Positions 47,031-58,457 are shown, numbered from the stretch's first letter. The stretch is 64,000 nt of DNA from Roseiconus lacunae (GCF_008312935.1 NZ_VSZO01000053.1:1-64000); one strand, 5' to 3'. Notes: generated by a model not told the origin, from the letters alone. Numbers and translations: made by a program.

Positions 47031-48212
47031 ATGAGAGGCTCGCTGAATTCAGCCTGGCGCACGGAATGGAAACCGTGGCTTACGCGAACCACCGCCGCAG
47101 CTGACGAGTTAGCCGACAAGGGCATTCGACGACTGCGAAAGCGTCTTGGCCGCGAGGGGGTGCCGAAGATCCAACCCTACGTAGGGTATGCTTCGTCCGG
47201 TTCGGTTCAGTTACATGGCCGTGTGCTTACCAATCCGCCGACCGGCTCCGATCTGCGTCACCACCGATGGTGGGACAACTTGGCTGACACTATCCGGCGC
47301 TTTGCGAGTGATGAAGTCCCGGGCGTCGAGATAGAAGCCACTTATCATGATCAGCGCCTGTCAGTATTGACTGACGCAGAAGGGTATTTTCGTGCCGTGC
47401 TTCCGCGTCCGGCAAAATCTGGCGATGCATTTTGGGACGTCGCCAAGTTGCGAATGACCAATCACCCCAAGGCGAGGCGTCAGTCCGATCAAGCAGTCGC
47501 TCAGGTGATGAACGTTCCTGATGAGGCGCGGTTTGGCATCATCAGTGATGTGGACGACACGATTCTCCACACAGGTGCGACCGACATTGCGACGATGGCG
47601 AAGTTAACGTTCTTCGGCAATGCCCGCACCCGCGCTCCGCTTGACGGAGTCGCCAAGCTTTACGAGCATCTTCAAAGTGGCAAAGACCGACGTCCGATAA
47701 ACCCCATCTTCTACGTTTCGAGTTCGCCGTGGAATCTACACGATCTACTGGAAGATTTTTTGGGGCTGAACGGGCTTCCGTTCGGCCCGTTGCTTCTACG
47801 TGACTTTGGAATTGATGAGGCCAAGTTCATCATGTCAGGGCACGATCACAAACTCGAGAAGGCGCGACGGCTGATCAAGGCGTTTGATCGGCTTCCTTTT
47901 TTGCTCTTTGGAGATTCCGGCCAAGAGGATGCTCGATTGTACGCGAGCGTTGCACGAGAGTTTCCTGATCGAATCGCGGGGATCTTTATTCGAGACATCG
48001 ATCCGAACGGCGACAACGACCACGATGAAAAGGTCGATCGCTACGTGTGCCAAGCCGCTGAGGTAGGAGTACCGATGTATTTGGTCGCCGACAGCACTCA
48101 AGTTGCAACGATTGCAATTGATCACGGCTGGCTTTCCGCGACCGCGCTTGATTCGATCGTCGAAGCATCAAAGCGTGACAAAAGTCGCTCGAAAGGTATT
48201 CTTCAACCGTGA
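47031..48212 (+). CDS. App1-family phosphatase (DUF2183)
   Basis: 393 aa. The HAD-type catalytic motif DxDxT is present in IISDVDDTILHTGAT (Asp173, Asp175, Thr177). Before it come the conserved GRVL and YRxVLP-like regions, and after it PIFYVSSSPWNLHDLLEDFL and LLFGDSGQEDARLYA, which supply the remaining HAD acid residues. The yeast relative App1 is a phosphatidate phosphatase. Bacterial members are assumed to act on phosphorylated lipids. No signal peptide is seen. Convergent with the sulfatase, 64 bp apart. Confidence 0.88.
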   Translation: MRGSLNSAWRTEWKPWLTRTTAAADELADKGIRRLRKRLGREGVPKIQPYVGYASSGSVQLHGRVLTNPPTGSDLRHHRWWDNLADTIRRFASDEVPGVEIEATYHDQRLSVLTDAEGYFRAVLPRPAKSGDAFWDVAKLRMTNHPKARRQSDQAVAQVMNVPDEARFGIISDVDDTILHTGATDIATMAKLTFFGNARTRAPLDGVAKLYEHLQSGKDRRPINPIFYVSSSPWNLHDLLEDFLGLNGLPFGPLLLRDFGIDEAKFIMSGHDHKLEKARRLIKAFDRLPFLLFGDSGQEDARLYASVAREFPDRIAGIFIRDIDPNGDNDHDEKVDRYVCQAAEVGVPMYLVADSTQVATIAIDHGWLSATALDSIVEASKRDKSRSKGILQP

Positions 48213-48276
48213 ACGGCGGTGTCACACGAATAACGATGACTCGCAATCGATCGACGATCCGACCAACCTTATTACG

Positions 48277-50640
48277 CTATTCGTGATAGGTAACTTTGGT
48301 AGTGTTCAATGTGCCCGAGAACTCGAACGGCTTTCGGTCATAGTAGAACTCTGAAACAGGCGAGCCGAGATCACTGCCAAGATCGAGGCAGTCGTTCGCT
48401 GTAAACGTAAGTGGCGCCGAGCGGGGCACCTTGCCGCCCGCGACTTTTTCGCCATTTACCTTAAGCACGATATTGCCGACGAGATTTGGCTTGACGAGTT
48501 CAAAGTCGCTAACCACTTCTATCTGGACCTCACCGGCAGGGATTCGCTTCTCGGATCGGAATTTGGTCCGCTCGATCTCGAACAGGTTGTACTCATAGCA
48601 GAGGTATCCGTCGTCCATGTAGCAAGTTAGGCCACCTGAGAAACCGCCCAGGGCGTAGAGAACACCGCTAGCTTTCTCGGGCACGACGGCATCAATCGTT
48701 ACTGTATTCGGGCGTGCCCCTAGCGCCGGCGCTGTAAACTCAGGCATCCTGGTTATGGCGCCGGTGAAAGTCCAATCGGTGTAAGGGGGCGCTGGCTTGT
48801 CCTCCGGATGCAACACGGGCACCCAGAGACCTCCTCCGATGGGCAGGTTCTTGTTTTTTGTCGATTCGATGAGGAACAATTCCTTCATGTCCCGGAGCCT
48901 TTCAGGCATGTCGGCTGCCAAGTCATGAGCTTGACTCCAATCCTCTTCCAGGTTGTAGAGTTCCCAGTTGTCGTCGCGAGGGTCCCACGTCGACAGGTCG
49001 GGTGATCCAGGCGTCCAAGGGGTGCGGGGGCCGAACGTGCTGGCCATCCAGCCGTCGTGGAAGATAGCTCGGCTACCCATGATGTCGAAAAACTGCGTCT
49101 TGCGTTCGCCTTCAGCTTCGGGCTGATTAAAGGTGTACTGCATGCTAACCCCGTCGATTGGATCCTGAGGGACTCCATTGATCTCGCGAGGCGGCGTGAT
49201 GCCAAGTACTTCGTAGACTGTCGGCACGATGTCGACCACGTGATGGAATTGGGAACGTGGCCGATTGTCAGCGTTGAGCCTTTTCGGCCAACTCACTGCC
49301 ATCGGCTGACGAGTTCCGCCAAAATGCGCGGCTACCAGCTTGGTGCTCTTATAGGGCGTGCTTCCGGCCCATGCCCACCCGGCGTGATACATATTGTCAG
49401 TTTTCGCCGAGCCCAGCACGTCGAGCCCGCCCAACTGATTGATCGCTCTTAGATGGTCTTCGATCTTCGTTGCGATGCCGTTTTGAGCAAGCAACTCACT
49501 GATTGTGCCGTTCTGGCCTTCGGCACTCGACCCGTTGTCGCCCCAGATATAAAAGACAAGCGTGTTGTCGAGTCGTCCCTGTCGTTCGAGTTCATTAAAA
49601 ATTCGGCCAGCGTGATGGTCGGCGTGCTCGGTAAATCCGGCGAAGACTTCCATAAGGCGGCGTTGGAACGGCTTTTCGTCGTCCGGGATTGATTCCCAGC
49701 TTGCTAATGAGTCGGGGCGCGTCGTTAGTTTGGTATTCTCTGGAATCCAGCCAAGCTTCTTGGCACGCGCAAAGACACGCTCTCGATAATTATCCCAGCC
49801 ATCGTCGAACCTGCCTTTGTACTTATCGGCCCACTTGATCGGAACTTGATGAGGACCATGGGAAGCTCCAGTAGCCCAGTACATGAAGAAGGGCTTATCC
49901 GGCGAAAACGCCTGCTGCTCACGGAGCCATAGGATCGCGTCGTCAGCAATATCCCCCGTCAAATGGTAGTCGCTGCCATCGTCAAGCTTCTCAGGGGTCT
50001 CAACGGGTGACGTGTTTCGGACTAAGTGTGGTTCATACTGCGAAGCTTCTCCCGCGAGGAATCCATAGAAGTACTCAAAACCATAGCCTGTCGGCCAATA
50101 ATCGAACGGACCTTTGGATGTGGTCTGAGCCGCCGGCGTGTTATGCCACTTGCCCCACGCGGCAGTGTTGTAGCCGTAGTCTTTAAGCACCTCGGCCAAT
50201 GTGCCGCTCGATTTGGGGATCGTGCCGCTGAATCCATCCCAATCGTTGGCCAGTTCAGCGATTTGTCCGTTGCCAACACGAGTATGGTTGCGACCGGTAA
50301 GTAATGATGCCCGTGTTGGAGAGCACATGGCGGTTGAATGAAAGCGGTTGAAAGAGATACCTGTTTTAGCGATCCGCGATAGATTAGGTGTGTGCACTTC
50401 GCCCCCGTAGGTTTCCGGCGTCCCGGGGCCGACGTCGTCGATAAGGACGATCAAGATATTTGGAAAATCAGCCGGGAGTCTACGTGGCTTCATGCGTGTC
50501 TTGTATTCCGACTCTTGCATCGTGGGACCTGCCGTAGATGCAGATGGCGTCGGTGGGAACGGCAACGATTCTTGCGCGTGAGAGGATTCTGATGTCAGCA
50601 ATAGAATGCTGCAGAAAATAAGCGAAGTAAGCTCTTTCAC
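48277..50640 (-). CDS. Secreted arylsulfatase
   Basis: 787 aa with a signal peptide (about 1-22). The formylglycine site CSPTRASLLTGR starts at Cys106, of the cysteine type requiring oxidation by a formylglycine-generating enzyme not found in this window. The metal-binding start LIVLIDDVGPGTPETYGG, GKWH and the late NGSSAEGQ region complete the sulfatase pattern, as in large bacterial arylsulfatases (AtsA-like). The C-terminal ~150 residues form a beta-rich extension. Planctomycetes carry many sulfatases for sulfated polysaccharides; the exact substrate is unknown. Confidence 0.95.
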   Translation of the reverse strand: MKELTSLIFCSILLLTSESSHAQESLPFPPTPSASTAGPTMQESEYKTRMKPRRLPADFPNILIVLIDDVGPGTPETYGGEVHTPNLSRIAKTGISFNRFHSTAMCSPTRASLLTGRNHTRVGNGQIAELANDWDGFSGTIPKSSGTLAEVLKDYGYNTAAWGKWHNTPAAQTTSKGPFDYWPTGYGFEYFYGFLAGEASQYEPHLVRNTSPVETPEKLDDGSDYHLTGDIADDAILWLREQQAFSPDKPFFMYWATGASHGPHQVPIKWADKYKGRFDDGWDNYRERVFARAKKLGWIPENTKLTTRPDSLASWESIPDDEKPFQRRLMEVFAGFTEHADHHAGRIFNELERQGRLDNTLVFYIWGDNGSSAEGQNGTISELLAQNGIATKIEDHLRAINQLGGLDVLGSAKTDNMYHAGWAWAGSTPYKSTKLVAAHFGGTRQPMAVSWPKRLNADNRPRSQFHHVVDIVPTVYEVLGITPPREINGVPQDPIDGVSMQYTFNQPEAEGERKTQFFDIMGSRAIFHDGWMASTFGPRTPWTPGSPDLSTWDPRDDNWELYNLEEDWSQAHDLAADMPERLRDMKELFLIESTKNKNLPIGGGLWVPVLHPEDKPAPPYTDWTFTGAITRMPEFTAPALGARPNTVTIDAVVPEKASGVLYALGGFSGGLTCYMDDGYLCYEYNLFEIERTKFRSEKRIPAGEVQIEVVSDFELVKPNLVGNIVLKVNGEKVAGGKVPRSAPLTFTANDCLDLGSDLGSPVSEFYYDRKPFEFSGTLNTTKVTYHE

Positions 50641-51299
50641 GATCTCCGGCTCCAGTAATTAGACAGATATTCTCATCTCGCGACCGCAAGCCGATTGTGA
50701 TCGAGAAACCTCTAGCAAGAATCGTCGAAGCCAGGAAACAGACAATGCGAAAGACGACCCTTTCTGCAATAGCGACCTCAGCAATCGCTACGATTGTAAA
50801 TCCACCGAACGCAGGAAGCAAAGACGCTTCAACACAAATTTGAAACACACTGACGGCAGAAACTGGATGCGAAGACTGGCGGATTCACTGCTCGCAATCG
50901 CGGAGAAAGAACGCCGCTTTGAACCAACATCGGCCGAATCAGCCTTCGGTCGAAAAAGGGCCGTCGATGTGTTGTTGGCTCAGTCACCCACGGAAGATGG
51001 CTGTCGAAAAATTCGAACTAGTGCATTCGTCTATTTTTGAATTTAGGATGAGCCGCATGGCGTTAGCCACGGTTTCGGTGCAGTAACCGGGGCTAACGCC
51101 CGTCGGCTGATGAGCTGAACCCGAACATTTGATTTAGACGAAACTCTAGGTTGTGGCATTCCAATCACCGCTGAGGTTCGAGAGTCACCTGTTGAAAAAC
51201 TGAAAGAATCATGTCGATTCGGATTTCCGCAAATCGACTACTTAGGTAGCGGACGATTGGTCCGCGTCACTAACACAACTTTAACGGGAGAATTGCGAG
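50641..51299. other. Intergenic region, 659 bp
   Basis: Upstream of the sulfatase (minus) and of the DUF1579 gene (plus). A 32-codon plus-strand frame at 50745-50843 (MRKTTLSAIATSAIATIVNP...) has AGGAAACAGACA before its ATG and a leader-like hydrophobic core; it may be a small gene or a remnant. A TTG-started frame (50840-51040) follows without further support. A palindromic repeat occupies 51041-51130. Confidence 0.4.
51041..51130. repeat. Dispersed palindromic element, copy 5
   Basis: Facing half-sites 51050-51075 (GAGCCGCATGGCGTTAGCCA...) and 51084-51111 (ACCGGGGCTAACGCCCGTCG...), then a flank GAACCCGAACATTTG. That flank is the reverse complement of the flank of copy 1. The best-conserved complete copy in the window. 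Confidence 0.85.
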
Positions 51300-51770
51300 A
51301 TGTTTGCCAAACCACAGCAGGAACACCAGTGGCTGGACCAACTGGTTGGTCAATGGAAGTTCGAGCATAACTGTGAGATGCCGGATGGCACAAAGTCTAC
51401 CGCCAGTGGCACCATGAACTGCCGGTCACTGGGGGGCATGTGGCTAATTTGCGAAAGCAGCGGCGAGTCACCAGAAGGAGACTGGTCGGCTGTAATGACA
51501 CTGGGTTTTGATCCGGCTCAAAGCCGGTTTGTCGGAACTTTCGTCGGGTCGATGATGGCAAACATCTGGCCATATGACGGTGTTCTCGATGCCTCTGCCA
51601 AACGATTGCCGCTCAACTCGGAAGGTCCCAAGTTCGACGGAAGTGGGATGGGGAAATATCGAGACATCATTGAAATCGTCGACACAAACACTTGGTTGTT
51701 AACCAGCGAACTTCAATCGGACGAAGGTGATTGGCAGCGATTCATGGTCGCGAAACACACGCGTGTTTAG
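51300..51770 (+). CDS. DUF1579-family protein
   Basis: 156 aa. It matches DUF1579 with EHQWLDQLVGQWKFEHNCEM at the start, CRSLGGMWLICESSGE, a TLGFDPAQSRFVGTFVGSMM block and the closing DWQRFMVAKHTRV. The family is a lipocalin-like beta barrel of unknown function, often next to YCII, VOC and ECF sigma genes, which is the case here. No signal peptide. A GGGAG precedes the ATG. Confidence 0.88.
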   Translation: MFAKPQQEHQWLDQLVGQWKFEHNCEMPDGTKSTASGTMNCRSLGGMWLICESSGESPEGDWSAVMTLGFDPAQSRFVGTFVGSMMANIWPYDGVLDASAKRLPLNSEGPKFDGSGMGKYRDIIEIVDTNTWLLTSELQSDEGDWQRFMVAKHTRV

Positions 51771-51979
51771 AGCACTCTTGCTCTTGTTGAGTCTGCCTTC
51801 CGCCGTTTGCCCCTGCGGAAACGTTGATGGCGCAGGCTAACTGTCCGTGGACCATGCACTCGGTGCGAGGAAGTATTTTCCGAGTTTCTGTAAGTCGGTG
51901 TCGATACCGGCAATGCCCGTTCGACTACTCCTGAAAATCAACGCCGATAGTCGTCTAAGGTACGGAGGGATTGTAAACG

Positions 51980-53101
51980 ATGAAGTTTATCTGTTTGGGG
52001 TTTATCGCTAAATCGACTCAGCAATCGCTGTCGGAAGAAGCCGGACAACAAATGATGGAGGAGTGTTTTGCCTACGACGATGAACTGCGCCGCGGTGGGC
52101 ATTTGCTCGGCGGCGAAGCCTTGCAATCTGCCACGAACGCGGTGACGTTGCGAATCAAAAATGGATCCGTTGACGTGACCGAAGGCCCGTACACTGAGGC
52201 AAAAGAGATGCTTGGGGGGATACTTCGGCTGGAAGCTCGCGATTTGAAACATGCTATTGCATTGATGTCGAATCATCCTGGCGTGAAATTGGGCCCTTTC
52301 GAGATCCGGCCCGCCGATGAACAAGTCAACGAAACGTTTGCTGCTCGTGAATTGAGGTTCGCAGAGGAATCAGAAGCCGGTCGGCGGATGGAAACTCCAA
52401 CCGAGGGACGTCCGCGAATTGTCTCACGCCGCCAGTGGCAGCACACGCTCGACAGTTTCCATGAAAAAGAGAAGAAAGCAACTCGAGAACGCGATGCGTT
52501 GGCCGCCGAACGCCGGCGTTTGCCGATGGTTAGGATTGAGACCGACTACGCGTTCGACGGTCCGTCCGGAAGAGTACCATTCGTTGATCTCTTCGAGGGT
52601 CGGCGGCAGTTGGCCGTCTATCACTTTATGTTCGCCGAAAGCGTTGGTGGCTGGCCAGACGCCGGCTGTCCAGGTTGCTCATGTTTGGTCGACAACATCG
52701 GTCATCCGGCTCACTTTCAGACGCGCGATCTTTCACTGGCCCTCGTCTCGCGTGGCCCGTTGAAGAATCTTGAAGCCTACAAGCAAAGGATGGGGTGGAC
52801 TCTTCCCTGGTACTCCTCCGCGGGGACAACTTTCAACGAAGATTTCGGCGTGACGACTCCAGCTGGGGAAACTCATGGCTTGAGCATGTTCCTTCGAGAC
52901 GGAGACCACATTTATCAAACTTACTTTACCGGTCGACGCGGCGTCGAAGTCCTGCTCAGCAACTTCACTTTGCTCGACATGTCTCCGTTTGGGCGACAGG
53001 AAAACTGGGAAGAGTCGCCGCCGGGGTGGCCTCAGACGGAGCCGTACGTCTGGTGGCGGAGGCACGACGAATATGACCAGCCGGGGGTTGTGCAGCGATG
53101 A
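51980..53101 (+). CDS. YCII-DUF899 fusion protein
   Basis: 373 aa. Residues 1-120 are a YCII/DGPF-type domain ([49 protein letters not shown]). Residues about 140-365 are a DUF899 thioredoxin-like domain ([40 protein letters not shown], then [17 protein letters not shown] and [19 protein letters not shown]). Its GCPGCSC stretch holds the cysteine pair typical of DUF899. These two families normally occur as separate proteins. The stop overlaps the next start (ATGA), so translation is coupled to the small membrane protein. Confidence 0.9.
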   Translation: MKFICLGFIAKSTQQSLSEEAGQQMMEECFAYDDELRRGGHLLGGEALQSATNAVTLRIKNGSVDVTEGPYTEAKEMLGGILRLEARDLKHAIALMSNHPGVKLGPFEIRPADEQVNETFAARELRFAEESEAGRRMETPTEGRPRIVSRRQWQHTLDSFHEKEKKATRERDALAAERRRLPMVRIETDYAFDGPSGRVPFVDLFEGRRQLAVYHFMFAESVGGWPDAGCPGCSCLVDNIGHPAHFQTRDLSLALVSRGPLKNLEAYKQRMGWTLPWYSSAGTTFNEDFGVTTPAGETHGLSMFLRDGDHIYQTYFTGRRGVEVLLSNFTLLDMSPFGRQENWEESPPGWPQTEPYVWWRRHDEYDQPGVVQR

Positions 53102-53421
53102 GACCCTGCTGCCAATCACGAGTCGAAGCCGACTTGCCGAAACGCACTCTGATTCGCACTTTGCTTCAGCCGTTGGCCGGCGGCGTGATTCCCGGCGCTC
53201 TGCTTTGCCTGATGCCCAAATGTCCGCTTTGTTTGGTGGCCTGGAGCGGCATTGCAACTGGATTGACTTTGCCGTTCTCTTTAGCGAACGGTCTTTACAA
53301 CGCGATCATCCTGCTTTGCGTTGGATCAGTTTTTTTGAGCGTCATTGTGTTTGCGCACTCTTTAGTTGTTACCCGATCATTGAAAATAGGAAACACTCGT
53401 GTCGAGAATGATCTTCGTTAA
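53098..53421 (+). CDS. Small cysteine-containing membrane protein
   Basis: 107 aa with two or three hydrophobic segments ([57 protein letters not shown]). The first contains [13 protein letters not shown], a CxxC in a MerC-like setting that could bind metal or take part in thiol redox. The start overlaps the DUF899 stop. The end overlaps the VOC gene by 23 bp, so all three genes form one operon. The exact family is not recognised; thiol partnership with the DUF899 protein is inferred. Confidence 0.75.
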   Translation: MRPCCQSRVEADLPKRTLIRTLLQPLAGGVIPGALLCLMPKCPLCLVAWSGIATGLTLPFSLANGLYNAIILLCVGSVFLSVIVFAHSLVVTRSLKIGNTRVENDLR

Positions 53422-53806
53422 TTTGCCGGTGGCTAATCTCTCAGCTTCCGTGACATTTTATGAGGCCCTTGGTTTTAAGAACAATCCGCAATTCAGCGAC
53501 GATACCGCAGCTTGCATGGTGTGGAGCGAAACGATCCACGCCATGTTGTTAACGCATGAAAAGTGGCGAACGTTTACCACGAGGCCCATTCCAGCGACCG
53601 ATTCAAGCGAAGTCATGTTGGCCCTGTCCTGCGACTCTCAGGAAGACGTCGATAAAATGAACACGGCCGCGGCATCGTACGGTGGCACCGCCGATATCAA
53701 TCCGAAGCAGGAGTTAGGCTTCATGTATGGCCGCGCCATTGCAGACCTCGATGGGCATATCTGGGAGTTGTTTTGGATGGACGCCAGCCAGGCCCAGCAG
53801 TCGTGA
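53399..53806 (+). CDS. VOC-family (glyoxalase-like) protein
   Basis: 135 aa. The GTG start at 53399 gives [20 protein letters not shown], the usual opening of this subfamily; the ATG at 53408 is an alternative. A second half GGTADINPKQELGFMYGRAI then ADLDGHIWELFWMD ends with the metal-binding glutamate region of VOC proteins. Related proteins act on glyoxal-type aldehydes or as bleomycin/fosfomycin-resistance-like binding proteins, and many have unknown substrates. It is overlapped by the upstream membrane protein gene, the third gene of the YCII-DUF899 operon. Confidence 0.88.
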   Translation: MSRMIFVNLPVANLSASVTFYEALGFKNNPQFSDDTAACMVWSETIHAMLLTHEKWRTFTTRPIPATDSSEVMLALSCDSQEDVDKMNTAAASYGGTADINPKQELGFMYGRAIADLDGHIWELFWMDASQAQQS

Positions 53807-53865
53807 CGTTTCTGAACACGAATTAGACGACGCTGGCGATTAAAGGTGACCATCCTCGGATTCGG

Positions 53866-54240
53866 TTAACGGAGAATCAACTCGGCCAGCGACTGCTTGA
53901 AGAGATCGATGATGACACGTGCGCCGCCAGGCCCCGTGAGTTGAGGGATGAAGACGCCGGATTGCAGCTTGAAATGGAACGATGGAGCCGTGAAGGGGAT
54001 GAAAGTATCGACATCGCAGTCAAAGCGTTTGAACTTTCGCGAACACCGGACGCTAGTAGAACTTTTTGCCCGAGGGCTCCGCACAATTCCAGACGCATTA
54101 ATCAGTGCCACCAACTCACTTGCGGTGTCGTCTGCATGAGTTCCTGTAGCTGGCGGAGCGGTGAATGTGGGAAGTGACCGGGGGCGTTTCTCGGGCCTGC
54201 TTGGGATTGTTGCTCGATCTTTACTCGAAATCCGCCTCAT
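53866..54240 (-). CDS. Doubtful hypothetical protein or gene remnant
   Basis: A 124-codon minus-strand frame in the gap between the VOC gene and the ECF gene. The N-terminal half is basic and Pro/Ser-rich. The C-terminal ~50 residues (FIPFTAPSFHFKLQSGVFIP through FKQSLAELILR) have a more protein-like pattern and could be the tail of a decayed gene. No family recognised, no clear ribosome binding site, and a plus-strand frame (53941-54177) overlaps it. Confidence 0.25.
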   Translation of the reverse strand: MRRISSKDRATIPSRPEKRPRSLPTFTAPPATGTHADDTASELVALINASGIVRSPRAKSSTSVRCSRKFKRFDCDVDTFIPFTAPSFHFKLQSGVFIPQLTGPGGARVIIDLFKQSLAELILR

Positions 54241-54332
54241 TCTGTCACGGTCGTTGCCGGAATGCGTCCAAGTCGAAGGTGCGAGTTAAGTTCGCGTAGA
54301 ATGGCTCCTGTTCGAGACCGTTGAGGACTTCT

Positions 54333-55220
54333 ATGTACAACCCTTTTACTGAAGACGCGGCGATTGGTGATCCTGAGGATGCCCAGTTGGTTTGCCAGGC
54401 CAATGACGGTGATCGTTCGGCCCTTGAAAAGCTGATTCTGCGGCATCAGGCATGGATCTACAACATCGCTGTCCGCATGGTATTTGAGCCTTATGACGCG
54501 GAGGAGGTCACGCAGGAAGTGCTGATCAAGGTCGTCACCCGACTCAGCACGTTTCGTGGTGACAGCCAGTTTCGCACGTGGCTCTACCGCATTGCGGTGA
54601 ACCACGTTCTCAGCATGAAACGCCGCGGCGGCGAGAAGGCGATTCTAACGTTCTCCACCTACGCCGAGGCTATCAACGGCACTCCGGACCTCGATCTGCC
54701 CGATTCCAAAAGCGTGCCGGTAGAAGTGCCGCTGTTGGTCGAAGAAACCAAAGTCGCCTGCACGACAGGAATGCTGCTTTGCCTCGACCGACAACAGCGA
54801 TTGATATTCACGTTGGGCGAAATCTTCGGCGTGAGCGACGCCCTCGGCAGTGAAGTGTTGGAAATGACGACTGCCAACTTCCGTCAGCGTCTTTCCCGCG
54901 CCCGCCGCGACCTGCATCAGTTTATGAATCAGCAATGCGGACTGGTAAACGCAAACAACCCCTGTCGTTGTCCCAGGAAGACCAAGGGATTCATCGACGC
55001 AGGACACGTCGATCCCAACAACCTGCTTTTCGCGACGAGCCACCTTCAGCGTATTGGCGACGTCGCGCAGGGGACGGCTCGCGAGATCGACGATATCGCC
55101 GAGCGATCCTTTTTCGCGATTTACCGCGATCACCCGTTTCTTGAACCTGCGGAGCAATCCCGTTGGCTGAGGCGAATTCTTGATCTGCCGGAAGTTCGCG
55201 CGACGCTCGAATTGGGTTGA
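54333..55220 (+). CDS. ECF-type sigma factor with Cys-rich C-terminal extension
   Basis: The ATG at 54333 (MYNPFTEDAAIGDPEDAQLV) is preferred over a TTG at 54321 because GAGG precedes it by 6 nt. 295 aa. Region 2 spans about 25-95 (AEEVTQEVLIKVVTRLSTFR, FRTWLYRIAVNHVLSMKRR). Region 4 is near 155-200 (CLDRQQRLIFTLGEIFGVSD, NFRQRLSRARRDLHQFM). After it comes NPCRCPRKTKGFIDAG, a possible zinc or redox site, and an ~80-aa helical tail. ECF factors next to YCII and VOC genes are a known association (ECF42-type). The tail may replace an anti-sigma factor. Confidence 0.9.
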   Translation: MYNPFTEDAAIGDPEDAQLVCQANDGDRSALEKLILRHQAWIYNIAVRMVFEPYDAEEVTQEVLIKVVTRLSTFRGDSQFRTWLYRIAVNHVLSMKRRGGEKAILTFSTYAEAINGTPDLDLPDSKSVPVEVPLLVEETKVACTTGMLLCLDRQQRLIFTLGEIFGVSDALGSEVLEMTTANFRQRLSRARRDLHQFMNQQCGLVNANNPCRCPRKTKGFIDAGHVDPNNLLFATSHLQRIGDVAQGTAREIDDIAERSFFAIYRDHPFLEPAEQSRWLRRILDLPEVRATLELG

Positions 55221-55310
55221 GAACTTTTTCCCACGAACTGTCACAGTCGTTCACGCAGCGCGTCTATGCCATTGAGAGGCAATTTCTTTCTGGTTGTGAG
55301 GACGCAAATC

Positions 55311-56066
55311 ATGTTGAAACTGCAGAACCGGGTCGCTTTGGTGACCGGTGGGTCGAAGGGGATTGGGGCCGCCATCGCCGAGGAACTGGCAGCCGCAGGG
55401 GCGGTTGTCGCCGTTAGCTATCACCGGGACAAAAACGGTGCGAGTGCTGTGACTGAGAAGATCGAGGAATCCGGCAGTCAGGCCATTTCGATCCAGGGTG
55501 ACGTGTCGGATTCTAACGACATCGATCGAATGCTGGCAGAAGTCACTGACGCCTACGGGCCGCTCGATATCGTGGTGAACAACGCTGGCATCTATCAGCG
55601 AATGAACCTTGAAGACGTCACCGAACTCGAATTTCATCGCGAGTTCAACACCAACGTGCTTGGCCCGTTACTGATGATTCAGGCATCGTTGCCTTGCTTC
55701 GGTAAAAACGGCGGCAGCATCATCAACATTGGTTCGGGGGCATCGCAAATGTGCCCTGCCGGTTATTCGATCTACGCCGCGAGCAAAAGTGCGCTCGATG
55801 CAATCACCCGAGTGCTCGCGAAAGAATTGGCTCCTTGCGGCATCCGAGTCAACTCGGTCAATCCCGGTGCGACGCTAAGCGAAGGGACGAAGTCGGCCGG
55901 GTTGTACGGCACGGGCAGTGACTTCGAACAGCAACTGGTGGCCATGACGCCGCTGGGCCGCATCGGAACTCCACCGGACATTGCGAAAGTCGTCACTTTC
56001 CTCGCGTCCGACGATGCGGGCTGGCTGACAGGCGAAGTGATCCTGGCATCCGGCGGTCTGCGATAA
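55311..56066 (+). CDS. Short-chain dehydrogenase/reductase
   Basis: Start set at the ATG at 55311 ([20 protein letters not shown]), where the Rossmann fold begins; upstream in-frame codons lack support. 251 aa. Cofactor motif TGGSKGIG (12-19), NNAG (90-93), catalytic Tyr155 and Lys159 in [12 protein letters not shown], and the closing [19 protein letters not shown] of the FabG-like classical family. It should reduce a carbonyl or oxidise an alcohol with NAD(P)H in the cytoplasm. Located 90 bp after the sigma gene and 50 bp before the DUF1330 gene, probably co-transcribed. Confidence 0.93.
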   Translation: MLKLQNRVALVTGGSKGIGAAIAEELAAAGAVVAVSYHRDKNGASAVTEKIEESGSQAISIQGDVSDSNDIDRMLAEVTDAYGPLDIVVNNAGIYQRMNLEDVTELEFHREFNTNVLGPLLMIQASLPCFGKNGGSIINIGSGASQMCPAGYSIYAASKSALDAITRVLAKELAPCGIRVNSVNPGATLSEGTKSAGLYGTGSDFEQQLVAMTPLGRIGTPPDIAKVVTFLASDDAGWLTGEVILASGGLR

Positions 56067-56116
56067 ACGGCACCGAAACCTATCCCCAATCAATTTCAAC
56101 CAACGGTGGAGAGACC

Positions 56117-56404
56117 ATGGCCGCTTATATCGTATTCATTCGTGAAAAGACGCTCGACAAGTCGGAGTTGGAGACGTATTGGCAGAAAGCACCTGAAGCC
56201 ATGGAGGGGCATCCGGTCAAGCCTTTGGCCGCGTATGGTTCTCATGTAACGTTGGAGGGACCAGAAGTCGAAGGCGTCGTCATCGCAGGGTTTCCGACGA
56301 TGGAGGAGGCCCGCGCTTGGTACGACAGCCCAGCCTACCAAGAAGCCGCTCAGCATCGTTTCCGTGGCGCGGTCTACCGCGGCCTCATCGTGGAGGGGAT
56401 TTGA
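56117..56404 (+). CDS. DUF1330-family protein
   Basis: 95 aa, the usual size. The family pattern is visible: AAYIVFIREKTLDKSELETY at the start, YGSHVTLEGPEVEGVVIAGF in the middle and the EEARAWYDSPAYQEAAQHRF motif near the end. These ferredoxin-like-fold proteins resemble Dabb/antibiotic-monooxygenase dimers, and their reaction is unknown. It ends the plus-strand sigma-SDR-DUF1330 set, and 111 bp separate it from the convergent quinone-reductase-like gene. Confidence 0.9.
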   Translation: MAAYIVFIREKTLDKSELETYWQKAPEAMEGHPVKPLAAYGSHVTLEGPEVEGVVIAGFPTMEEARAWYDSPAYQEAAQHRFRGAVYRGLIVEGI

Positions 56405-56515
56405 CCCGGTACCTCTGCGAAATGCATGAGGAGTTGCGGTTTTAACACCCCACTGAACAGGTCGATCGTCTCAGCTCGGCTCCGAACAAGTCGCAGTGAA
56501 CGCCTTCTCTCTTGG

Positions 56516-57499
<984 letters not shown>

Positions 57500-57628
57500 T
57501 GCGATGCTCTTTGTGTGTAACGATAAACGAACTAGCTGAGCAACCGGGGCCGCAAAGCAACGATGCACTTCAAAAAGCGAACCTGTCCGCCGATCAGATG
57601 CAGGGCCAGGTTCGGCGTCTTCTCTAGC

Positions 57629-58330
<702 letters not shown>

Positions 58331-58457
58331 CATTTTCTCCTGAAGAATGAAGACTCTGTTCTGCACCGCGACTCCGCGATGTCTGAAAACAGAATAGAGG
58401 TCAGGATCAGGAGAGTATCGGCGGTTCTTGCTGACTCTTTGGCGATTCTTGCTGCTG

